From Phoronis australis (taxonomy: Eukaryota > Phoronida > Phoronidae), in the NCBI GenBank assembly GCA_002633005.1, contig NMRA01000171.1, positions 376,776-427,850 of the forward strand: 51,075 bases of DNA. Reading direction: 5' to 3'. Shown here in pieces: positions 33,349 to 44,900 of the stretch. Below the pieces are notes generated by a model, which did not search any database, was not told the origin of the DNA, and worked only from the letters and a program-made list of their open reading frames with translations. Both the position numbers and the translations under genes were made by a program. Numbering within the stretch: position 1 is the first letter of the stretch; each line of letters starts with the position of its first letter.

Positions 33349-33577
33349 TGTCTACTTATGGTTAAGTGTCCACTGACAATCAAGTGATGTCCACTGATGG
33401 TCAAGTGTCCACTGACAATCAAGTGATGTCCACTGATGGTCAAGTGTCCACTGATGATCAAGTGATGTCCACTGATGGTCAAGTGTCCACTGATGATCAA
33501 GTGATGTCCACTGATGGTCAAGTATCCAAAGATGGTCAAGTGATGTCCACAGATGGTCAAGTGTCCACTGATGGTCT
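33349..33577. repeat. 39-bp minisatellite built of TCCACTGATGGTCAAG sub-units
   Basis: TGATGTCC recurs at 33385, 33424, 33463, 33502 and 33541, exactly 39 bp apart. Each unit holds two related 18-21 bp halves. Both strands stay open across it because 39 is a multiple of 3; the resulting repetitive peptides are not taken as real. Confidence 0.93.
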
Positions 33578-34589
33578 AGCCACTATCACGGTGACAGCAA
33601 TGACAAACTGTCTTGGGTTGTCCACCAACCTACCTTTCTGGAAGTCACAGTTTCACATATTATTTAATCATTACCTCACATTAGATACTGCATTAAATAA
33701 AATAACATAAAATATTTGTAAAACAAAAATATATGTGACACTTATTAAGGTGAATTTCTTTCACTGAGTACTTGATTATCCAGACATATACCCGGGGCGG
33801 ATATTCAACTGATCAATAAATCAACTAAAATCTTTTGTCAGCTATGGACAATTTTCCTGTCATTATCCACATATCCATGATCGCATTCCAAACGCTCCAT
33901 GCACATTGTAAAATTATCTTTACTCTTTCATTTGCAATCAATGTTCATAGGACAAAGATGGAACAATACGGTTGTGTTTATAGTGTTCCCATGCCCTGAT
34001 TGGCTAGAATTCTTAGTTTGATTGACATGTCCGAACCCTCCATTATGTTAATTCTTTCAACAATTTTACAGATTGCTAAATGCAAGTAAATAGGCATACC
34101 AGTGGTCATTTGATTATCACAAAATATCACAAATTGAATAGGCTGTAAATTTTAAGCTAGGAATACAACAACAAAAACCTGAAAGAAAACGAAAGTTCAA
34201 ATGTGAGAGACAAGATACCAGAAATCTTGTATAGAAGATTTCTGCAGATACCATCACGGGATCACAATAGCTCGGTAAGAACCCAACGTAGTAGACATTT
34301 TAACACACTTTAAATATTTTCTTAAAAGGAAAAATGGTATAACATATAAATATTGCAGGACACTACATAGAACACCAGGATATCAACAATATAACATATT
34401 AATCGACTGAACAAGACACTGGGTATAAACACCCTTGGAGATTGGTGTTATTTTTCTAATCAAAATATCTAAAATACTACAATCTAGTCAATAATATAAT
34501 TTCTTTACAATTTATATTATAAAGTTAAATTGCACAGAAGACACTTGTAAGATACATGTGTAAACCCAAGCCATGACCTGGGTACACAA

Positions 34590-35922
34590 TCATGCACTAG
34601 ACTCCTTGAGATTAGCAAAGTATTCCGCGAACTGCTTTGATGTCATACCCAGAACACGATACTCATGTTCTGGTTCCATCATTGAATCCTCGAATGCATC
34701 GTCCACTAAGCTCTCATCATCTTCCGGCGGCTCTGCAGTTTCACATGGATTGGCTGTTATCCGAATACTACACTCTGAGCCGCGGTACGTAGACACTCCG
34801 CTGTTTCGCATATGAGTTGCTTCGGATGAACTAGGTGGGCGACTCGCAACCGACTGGTTTCCTTTGAAATTTTCCTCAGGCATCAGTGTGGTGTCTAGCT
34901 TTGTGTTGATAAGGTTGCGTTCCAATGTTGTTTTGCCAATCCAAACCCACTCATTGGCTCTCACCAACGAATCGTGTCCATCATTTAATTTGCTCTTCTT
35001 TTTGTATCGCTTGATGTAAATGATACAATTAACAAGGAACACAGAAACGGCCAATGTGAAGACCCCCAGGAGGATGTACATGCCAATCTCCAGAGGTGTC
35101 ATACTCTGCTCCACCCTCTTAGGATGAGTCTGTACTGGTTCAGCCAATATCCCCGAGCTAGTCAATTTCCCATCATCCAGTTGGCTGTCCTCAGGACCTA
35201 CCACTGCATTCATGGTTTTTGGCTTCACACGATCATATGGTTTGACTACCGGATTCTTATTCTTCACATCAGAAAATGTAGGGCGCCGCCAATGATCACT
35301 TGCTCTACTGTCAAAGGCATAGTTGCNCAGAAACGGCCAATGTGAAGACCCCCAGCAGGATGTACATGCCAATCTCCAGAGGTGTCATACTCTGCTCCAC
35401 CCTCTTAGGATGAGTCTGTACTGGTTCAGCCAATATCCCCGAGCTAGTCAATTTCCCATCACCCAGTTGGCTGTCCTCAGGACCTACCACTGCATTCATG
35501 GTTTTTGGCTTCACACGATCATATGGTTTGACTACCGGATTCTTATTCTTCACATCAGAAAATGTAGGGCGCCGCCAATGATCACTTGCTCTACTGTCAA
35601 AGGCATAGTTGCCAGCATCATTCTGCAGCCCTTTGTAACCAAAATACTTTAAGTTGACATCTACATAGACTGAGCTGAGGGCTAGGGGGCGATACTTCTT
35701 CCTCTGACAGCTGTCCTTCAAGCCAAGCTCCACCTGAATGAGGTCACCCTTCCCTTGACCAACTGCGATTACTCGAGGCTGCTCATTGGAATACGATGGT
35801 CCAAACACGACCACATGATTGTCACGTGACCTAATGTTTAAACTATAGTCGGTGTTTAATGTTTGAGAGAGTGGCATGTATGTTCCATCACTGAGCTTCA
35901 CTGTCAGATCGAGAATCCCTTC
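34590..35922 (-). CDS. TMEM132: TMEM132 terminal exon (contains artefactual 286-bp duplication)
   Basis: Acceptor tttttgcag before GAAGGG; stop TGA at 34590-34592. The reading frame is open from 35922 to the N at 35327, then must restart in the duplicate copy at 35042-35326. Removing 286 bp leaves 1,047 nt, in frame. It encodes the last ectodomain segment (SSVYVDVNLKYFGYKGLQND), a juxtamembrane stretch, the membrane helix at about 35015-35085, basic IKRYKKKSK just inside the membrane, and a cytosolic tail of about 140 residues with WVWIGK and an acidic region ending near YRVLGMTSKQFAEYF. Confidence 0.9.
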
Positions 35923-38900
35923 CTGCAAAAATAAAGTATGACAGAATCAGTTAGAGTGCAAATTTGGGCAATGCTTTTACACCATTTTGTTGTGACAGGC
36001 ACAAAGTTCACAATACAGGCATACTCATCCAGTACACAAAGTTCACAATACAGGCATACTCATCCAGTACATAAAGTTCACAATACAGGCATACTCATCC
36101 AGTACACAAAGTTCACAATACAGGCAATACTCATCCAGTACATAAACTTTTTGAAGATTTTTGATGCCCCCATTTTTTAAACACCTACCTCCCAACTGCA
36201 CTTCTAAGAATTCTAATGGTGCAGATCTCTGCTTTCTACTGTAAAGTCACATGTTTTCTAGTCCTGTGAGGACTTAAAGGTTGTTTGCGTTCTGATGAGA
36301 ACCCACCTGTCAAGCATTAACTTGAACACAAAATTACCTTTCAGTTGCTCTTTTCAATTATTCACTCAATATCTTCATGAAATGGTCTTAGCAAACAAAT
36401 ACCTAAATAACTTTGACTGTAGTTAGCATTTTGCTTTTGGCTGATGGGCAAAAACAAAGAAAAATGATGAATGTCCTTATAGCTAAGCCCAGCACAAATT
36501 GCAATGAATTCCATGTTGGCAAAGCAACACACAGATTAAAACAGAGGGCGCATCGAACACTCCAATAATGAGAACAGTCCACTGTGTTAACTTTCCCTGC
36601 TTACTTGTCAAAATATTGATTGGCATGATGCCAGTGCACATATTCTTGGATGAGACATGAATAACAAAACACTATCCATACTTGAGGACATATTCTTGGA
36701 TCAGACATGAATAACAAAACACTATCCATACTTGAGGACATATTCATCCAAAGTCTTGGTAGAAACTGTCAGCAGTAGACTGACAAGCAGTTAGTTCTAC
36801 ATGTTTGCCAGCAGTGAGCAGTTGATTATAGACCCATGTGATGACAAGCTAGTGATTATGGTATTATTATTTATAGTATCATTTACAGAAAAGAGAACTC
36901 AAGTATACTAGTGAATGACATGGAATCATGGTATGGGACAGTGTTATGACGGGTCAGTCATGAGACAACACAAAAACACAAATTCTATCACATTAGTACA
37001 TCTGATTTTGTGACGAGTTTTGTTTTTGGCTTCACTATATATAGGTAGAACGAATGTCACCAGGAAATTACACTGCTCTAGATGTCATTATATTTTGTTG
37101 CCTGTCTCAATGTTCTGTGCTGGAGTCTCGACATGTATTATCAAGTTGTTACCAATTTTGCTTGGGAAAGCTACAGGCGTAATTGAACCTGATGCCATTT
37201 TGTACACAGCCCAAACATTCTACTGACATCCCACAGAGAGTCAGCGCAACACAAGCCACCGAGTGCTATCGCCGCTGACACTATTGTGTGACTTTTAGGC
37301 ACTTTATCACCATTGCAACAGTTCGAGAGAATTACAGTTCAACTTCAACTTACAGACAAGTGTCATTTAACTTAAGAATTCAATTACTGACAGAGCTAGT
37401 TAAGAAAATGGACTCATTGCGTCTGGGTTCAAATCTTGACGCTCTGTAAAGTGTGGCGCTCCACCAAGTTTGGTCATGATATCAGAATTTCTCAGAATGT
37501 GCTTGAACTGGTGAAAAGCTTCAGAACATTGTAACAGGCTGTAAATAATGAGACACGACTGAGCGAGACTGAGTTAATGAGACACTGATCCATCAAAACA
37601 GAGTGTTTCCCAGAATTAACATGTGATCAGATGCTGCATTGGACTGTCTGTTTGAATGGACGTATGAACATTCGGCCGAGATTAATTAAGTGACTTAATT
37701 GAACTGCCCTTAATCCATTATCACATCAAAAGCTATTAGTAATGGTCAGTGATGATCTACGTTCACTCATCCATGGGAGGGAATAGGACAGAAACATGGG
37801 GTGCACAGCATGACCTATGGGTGCGCTTTGTTCCTACATACTCGTGACTGACCGTGCGAATAAATACATAAAGCAACAGTTTCCCAATTATGTCATAAAT
37901 TTTGCGTGTGTCCGCTGCTAGTAAAAGCACTTGTGTTACATGCTTGTTACCTACTTTATATAATCAGATGGCTGGCAAATAACTAAGAATCGTAGAATTT
38001 TGATTTTTTTCTTAGGTTAAAAAATGGATAACTGGAAATGGAAATATTTCACCCAATAAGTTAAACAGAGAACATCTGTACATAAAGCAAATGATTTTAG
38101 CTCCAAACATCTCTCTCGCAGTCTCATAGGTTCCAAGGTTTCCATACAGTTACCAACAAGTGAGGGCCTTAATCATCACAGTCATCCCAAGGACCAGAGG
38201 CTGAGATCCACCTACCTGATACTTGGTGTACATCACATTCTGCACATCGGTCACAGTCTTGTAAGTGCCCTTCAGGTCGTCACCAGGCTGTAGTCTCAGG
38301 TTCACCCCGGTCACCAGAGTCACTTCTAGCTTACTGATGGCTACCTTATCAGATGTGACATGGATCTCCCTGGATCCAGCTATCTCACCATTGGGAAGAC
38401 GGACCTGTATAAAATAAAAAAGGATACTTAGATGTGAACCAGTTCTGAGAATTACATTGATGAAGATAAAAGACCCATTTTGTTTACACATTGACATTCA
38501 ACATGCTCTTATGACCCCAAGAGACCAACCACAGAATCAATGTCCATAGTGAGGTAGTTAGAGTCTATCGATGCCAGAACATCCATGTGTTAATTTTGCG
38601 AGGTGTGAATCGTAAGCTATCATTCCAACCACATCTACAATTTTCAAATGTCGTATTCCTGTGCCTTTTAGCTGGTCATGTGACGATGTATGAAAGAATA
38701 ACTGGTATCAGACAACCAGAAACATGAACGACCCATGTCTATGTGTGTCGGTCTGAACAAAAAGATATACCAACAATTAAATATTTTCGTTTAGTAATAC
38801 ACAGAATTATTGGTACCTATAAATTCCTTGATTGATGTTTAAGACTGTCAACTGCCATATTCAATTCTCTTAAGTAATGATACAATAACACATTAAATGA

Positions 38901-41900
38901 CCCAGTTTTAGAAAGATAGGGTTGCAAACAAACATCTCGTGCGACTTACTCAGCTTTTTTAATTTTTCGATGTCTACATTATGGAAAAGTAAAAGAATGA
39001 CATATGACAAACTAATCTTAATATAGTGTGCAACTGCGAGGCAGCTGCTGCCACGCCATACACGTGAGCAAGGCAGTTTTTACACGTTTGCCACACTTGC
39101 GCGTCACATTTTGACATGCTTTGTACACGGTTTAATATTTTAGAAGCTAGTGTGTCAGTTTTTCTACACAGATGGTGGGGAAGTGACTGTTATGTTCCTA
39201 CTGTGAAGCAGAGTCCAAGTTTGTCAGTATAGGCATATTCTTCTTTTTATACCATACAACCCTGCAATTGAGCACATGCACCTAATTGTGGAGCTGTGCC
39301 TAATTGCAGAACCTAGGTGCACAACCATTACTCTAACCTTTTTATTTCCACGTTGGGCTTGGAGTGGGTAACTAGTCTACATTGTGGCTTAGAATTTAGC
39401 TGATGGTTGGAAATCATGGGTCATTCACACACAATAGGCATTTTGAAATTAACAAGCAAGGTCAGTGAAATCAGCTTTTTGTGAACCCTGTTAAAAGTCA
39501 TACAAATAAACACAGCTTAAAAAATTAGGTTTATAGTCCTGGCTGAGAAGATAATTGTTTCATTACCCTCTATGGATTAGCGGATAGCCAAGCCTGAAAA
39601 GTCACTCAGATTGTCACACGCTGCATGAAATAAAAAATTTAATAATGTATGTTCTTAAAAACTCAAGGTGTGCCAATAATCGGGAGCACTGTATGCGCCT
39701 AACTGCGGCACTCAAGTGCATGAGTCTGTACGCAAAACACCTGTGTGGTAAACCATGCGTAAAAACGCATTGTTCCGCATAGGCGCACGCGTTTATTTGT
39801 GGAGTAGTATACGGTACACACATTTCAATTCAGTCATAATAAGACACATTGCATACTGGTGTTTTCATTCGCAGGTCACATTCATACATGGGAAGCAACG
39901 GGAACAATGTTTGATGTTAAACTAACAGACTGGGCGAAGGAATTTATATGTTAACAAAACTTGCCAACATGAGTTTCTCAATAATTAACGAAGTAAGAAT
40001 TCCCTTGTGATTAATTCCAAGCATGACTGCATGTGTTTAAGCCTTCAGCGGTAATCAAGTGGTATTTAGCTATAGATAATTCTTTTTGCATCATGTTTAC
40101 CATATAATACATAAATTTAGTGAGTTTGGTCAAATTGTCTAAAAGTTCTAGGCTACTATTGAAGGGCAGATCCAACATCAAGTCACCGTTACTCTAAATT
40201 TGAACATCATCCATGAATTATTTGACAACATGAAGAGAGAACAGTGACTCCTATACTACATATGGCTGAAAAAAACCTTGTTGTACTGCTGAAGGATCAA
40301 GCATTATATACAGCCAGGTTTAGAACAACATTCTTCAACTACTTTCATATTGAAAAATGCAGGTTCTAATTTTCAGTGTTGATACATGATATTCTTCTGT
40401 GGCCACAAGAAATGTTAATTGTCTTGCTCATGAAAGTGAAAAAAATGAACTAGGATGAGAAGACAGTCTTGGTCACTTATGGGTACAATCAGTTGTTTAA
40501 TTGACATGGCGACTTTTAAATATCAGCTTTTAAAGATCAAATGCCGTATTTTGTTTGTGGTGTGTTTATGAAGAAGGTTACTCTCAAGCATTGTCTCACG
40601 TTGTGCTGTCCCATTACAAGTTACTCTGGCACAAGTTATTCCCCAAAAAAGAGTTGTTGCTAGGTCGCCTTATCAAGGTAGGTAATCTGTTCTAGGGTAA
40701 ATTGCCCAAAAGCAAGTTGTAATGAAGATGCTAATCTGCAGACAAGGTGGAAGTAAGTAATTATCAGGTGTGCCCTTGCTCAGTTACATGAATACCAGTC
40801 TTAAAACCAACGTGCATGATACTTGCCAAGTTGCTGAAGGGCATGTTTGGGTAACTCATACTGTGGACATGACTATACACTAATGATGAATTTCAGACCA
40901 AGATTCAGCACCTCATTATCCATAGTTCAACACATGTTCAACATCAGAAAGCCATCAACTATGGTGAGTCTGTGCTCTGCTTATCTGCACAAAGTAATTG
41001 GTTTCTTGAGAGGGGATGAATATATCAAAGAGATTAATACCCAGGTTAGCCATAGTTATAGTTCACTAGACTAACTCAATTACAAGGTGTGTTAAGTATG
41101 TGCATATTGCCTTTGTTTGGCAATCTTGACCTTTCTCTTCCACTTCTTTTCAGGAAATAAAAATGTTTTGAATTTTGTTGACCAGGCTTGGTAGTATTGC
41201 CTTAATGTGTAACCAAAACTATAGTTGAATCGGGCATATCTGCCAGAGTGCATGGATTAATGTTGTGATCAAAGGAACAACTAGAAAAGAGAGTCTCTCA
41301 TGGGAATCTTGAGTTATGTATATGCAGATGTTGTTTTTGGCTTGATAAATCCCTTGAATTCTGATTTCGTCTAAGTTGTCAGTATCTGACCATGCAGCAC
41401 ACGACAAGCAGCTCTCAATCACCGGATTCAAAGTACAGATGAACATTATGTGCCCATCCTAACAATGCCTGGACAAAGTGAAGAGGACGGATCTGAAAAG
41501 CTAATTTATGATCCTCTTGTCATCTCCCACACGTCCGGTTACAGCCATCGCTGTTAGACCTATCACAAAACATTTGTGAACTAAGTATCACCGTGACCAA
41601 ATGATTATAATCTGTTGCCATTTCAATTTTTGTTACAAGAGCAACGCAGAGCGTTGAAATGCGCCCACAATTGCACCGCATACGGTATCCTTCTAGGGTT
41701 GTTTATTGGTACCATAAAGTGGCCAGTAGAGGGCATATATGTAGTATGTTGTACTTTGCAAAATGGAAAGGCATCGTCATTGTCTCCTCAATAGGCTAGG
41801 GGCAAAATGTGAGTGATCTTCATAATACAAGCACATCCTATACATCAGTTGCTTAAAGCACCACAGAAACATAGAATTAAAAACAAATTTACCAACATAC

Positions 41901-44900
41901 GAGATTAGCACAGCATTAGAATGCCAGAAACAAATTTCTACTTGGAACTTTTCCTTCATAGTCACGAAGTAACACAAAGTATACACCTGAAGACCTATGA
42001 AAATACAGAGGTCAATGTAAAATACTAAAATTGCCACTAGAGGCATACCGGTAGTCAGAATCATCCTAAAGTCGTCATCGTCCGTTGTCAACATCACATA
42101 AATACACTTGCTAAATTTAGTAAAGATCCTGCAAACGGTTTGGGAGATACAGCCATGGGCGCAAAAAAAAACCGCCACTAGGAGGCGCCACAGTAATCAA
42201 AGTCATGGGAAATTCAGCGTCAACCGTCCTCTTCATAGTAAGAACATACATGCCAATTTTCACAATCATACTTAGAGCGGTTTGGTTGATAGAGGGGTGG
42301 ACGCCAAAAAACAGACTCAAAAACAGTAAAAATGGCCACTGGGTGTCGCAAACTAGGTCGAATCCATCCGAAAACGGGAGGATAGCGTCATCGCACTAAT
42401 AGGTGCCTACATACCAAATTTCATGAAAATCCGTTAAGGACTTTTGAAGATACAAAGGTAAACGTAAAAAAATAAAATTGCCACTAGGGGGCACACTGGT
42501 AGGCGGATCCGTCCAAAAGTCGTCATCGTCTGTTGTTAACATCATATAAATACACTTATTAAATTTCGTAAAGATCCTGCGAACGGTTTAGGAGATACAG
42601 CCATAGGCGCAAAAAAAAAAAAAAACTGACACTAGGAAGCGCCACAGTAGTCGAAATCGTCGGAAAATCATCGTCAACCGTCCTCTACATAGTAAGCATA
42701 TACATGCCAATTTTCACAATCATCCTTTGAGCGGTTTGGTTGATAGAGGGGTGGACGCACAAAAACAGACTCGAAAACACTAAAAATGGCCACTAGGTGG
42801 CGCAAACTATGTCAAATCCATCTGAAAACGGCAGGATAGCGTCATCTCACTAATAGGTGCCTACATACCAAATTTCATGAAAATCCGTTCAGGACTTTTG
42901 AAGATACAAAGGTAAGCGTAAAAAATTAAAATTGCCACTAGGGGGCACAGCGGTAGTCGGATCCGTCCGAAAGTTCGCACATGCTGTCCCATTCATGAAT
43001 GGAACATATGTGCCAAATTTCATGAATGTATGTCAAAGGGTTTTGGAGATAAAGCAGCGGACGCCGGACGCCGCCCGGACGGACGGAGATAACGGCATAA
43101 TGCGTCCACATATAAATGTGGGCGCATAAAAATGCACACGAGTATCGAAAAGCCACATCACTCTCAGTACCTGTATTTCTGTGTGCCCGGCCATAGTCCC
43201 TTGTATAACATTCCTTCTCAATGAAGCCACGCCCCCATCAGTCAGTCTCAGCCGACTAACCACCACGTCTGTAATATCCACATAAGCCTTAGGATTGACC
43301 ACAAACTTCCTCACTGGTGTATTGGTGTAAAATCGAGCGTACACTTTGACCTCTGTCTGCTGATAGCGAGGCTGACACATCGTCCGTGCAGTACTCTGAA
43401 GTAGGCTGGGGTAAGTGAGCAGGCCAAAGTCAGCACCTCGCTTCCGTCTAGAGAAGATGGATAACAATCACGACTGAACAACAGGTGTCACTACCATCAG
43501 CATCATAAAAGAGGAACCCAACCGTTTTTGATGTTACAATTACATGAACACAGACTGTGCAGCTATTTGGTTTGCGCAATAGAAGTGAATATAGAACAAG
43601 GCCTATTCTGGGGGCCGTTTATCCAGGGAACGATATTTAACACGGAAATGCATCATTCTAAGATAACCAGGGATCTGTATTTCTGCGACAAGTAACATCG
43701 AAAACAGTTAACTTTGCCTTTAAGGATTAGTGTTCATTGTAATTGCATTAAAATACAGCTAGTTTCTTGTTATATATTGAATTCTGACCCAGTAGACAGC
43801 TGTTGAGATGAAGGACAGCTGAAAATGAAAATGTATAAAAAATAACAAAAAAATCCGATTTAAGGATTCTCCTTGTTGATGTGACAGTGCCATTCAAGCA
43901 TATTCTAACATAAAGCAGGTTGGGTAGTTAGCACGTGGACAACATGAAGAAGCCGATTCAACTTATTGAACTAAACTGATGTTCAGTGTTTGAAAATGGC
44001 AGGATTACGTTGATTATCAGAACAGTGGAACAACTACTCATTAGTTTATACTTTGCCACTGATTACAATGAAACAGACTCATCCTTTAAAGGCCAACAGT
44101 ACAGTGATAACAAACACCGTTTACTTAATGATGTTAATGTTGTTTACATTACTTCAAGATGATGACAGATGACTATTACAAGAAGCCATTCACCAAAATC
44201 AATGCTGTTTGACTATAATACAGGCAAGTCTCATTAATCAAAAACCCATTACCAACTTGGCTAATAACCAAAGTAAAGAAACAGACAGAGGAAAAAGATA
44301 ACTATCGGTATGTGATCTTTTGCCTGGCAGCTATTTTCAGAGCACAGAATTAGATGATTACAACCAATCAGCCAACAAAGAATGGGAACATAAACAAAGC
44401 AAAACACAATGATCAAGACAGAAAACATGTGCAGGGGCAGAAATTGAGAATATTGAATGAGCTGAGTTAGGGCAAAAACTTGAGACACTTCAAATTAGAT
44501 TTGTAACAAAATACCAGGGAAACAGTTTTGTTAGTGGGACAATTTATAATGGTTTGCAGCACAGAACCCTCCTTTTGTCTATTTTTCACCTAATTACGAC
44601 TTACAACTATGGAGACTCCGAATTATGTTATGATTTTTTAGGAGAAAGAGAGACTCTTCTCTCAACCAAAAACTGTGAAAGCATCAGATTTCCTTTCAAG
44701 CTACAATGGTTGAAATAGAACAATTTTTCCACATACATTACATTACATTTTAGTTAAGGTAAAATTTGAAAAGGTTTCTATGATTTAGAAACACTATTTA
44801 ATACTGAATGGTAAAGTTTTGGATAAACCACATTGCAGGTGACCTTGGGGCAGAAAGTTGATGTCATTGATCTACCGCTTTGCCCATCGTCTTCACATGG

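Larger units (their letters stand above)
30930..34589. other. Intergenic region between convergent dioxygenase and TMEM132 genes
   Basis: About 3.7 kb. It contains the TATCGATA cluster and the 39-bp minisatellite listed separately. The 3' UTR of the - strand TMEM132 gene must lie in its right part, but I saw no clear polyA signal on that strand (the nearest TTTATT on + is at 33282). No other gene is supported. Confidence 0.6.
35923..38215 (-). other. TMEM132: TMEM132 intron between window exons 4 and 5
   Basis: A 2.3-kb intron with the 35-bp and 50-bp repeats. Apart from these I see nothing but AT-rich sequence; a weak tRNA-like B-box at 37425 is discussed among the rejected items. Confidence 0.7.
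38405..43170 (-). other. TMEM132: TMEM132 intron between window exons 3 and 4
   Basis: A 4.8-kb intron. Its left and middle parts (38405-41658) hold no gene; short self-complementary motifs such as GCACCTAATTGTGGAGC recur around 39280-39330 and 39690-39790. Its right end is filled by the mobile-element-like block at 41659-43127, only 44 bp from exon 3. Confidence 0.7.

Noticed and set aside
33366-33710. 114-codon frame with MSTDGQV-type repeats
   Set aside because: Also a product of a minisatellite (39 bp) that is open on both strands. No domain, splice context or start context supports a gene.
35311-35928. A second TMEM132 gene copy or a protein with two membrane helices
   Set aside because: The duplicate is 285 bp, begins and ends at an N, differs by only two visible bases and breaks the frame, so it is best explained as assembly overlap.
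37381-37450. tRNA-like or tRNA-SINE remnant: GGGTTCAAATC resembles a B box with an A-box-like GCTAGTTAAG upstream
   Set aside because: Acceptor and anticodon stems do not pair and no tail or duplicated flank is seen. The match is only to the short box.
41777-42399. Open frames on both strands in the 41.7-42.4 kb repeat
   Set aside because: They fall in tandem repeat monomers and contain no transposase, reverse transcriptase or other domain.
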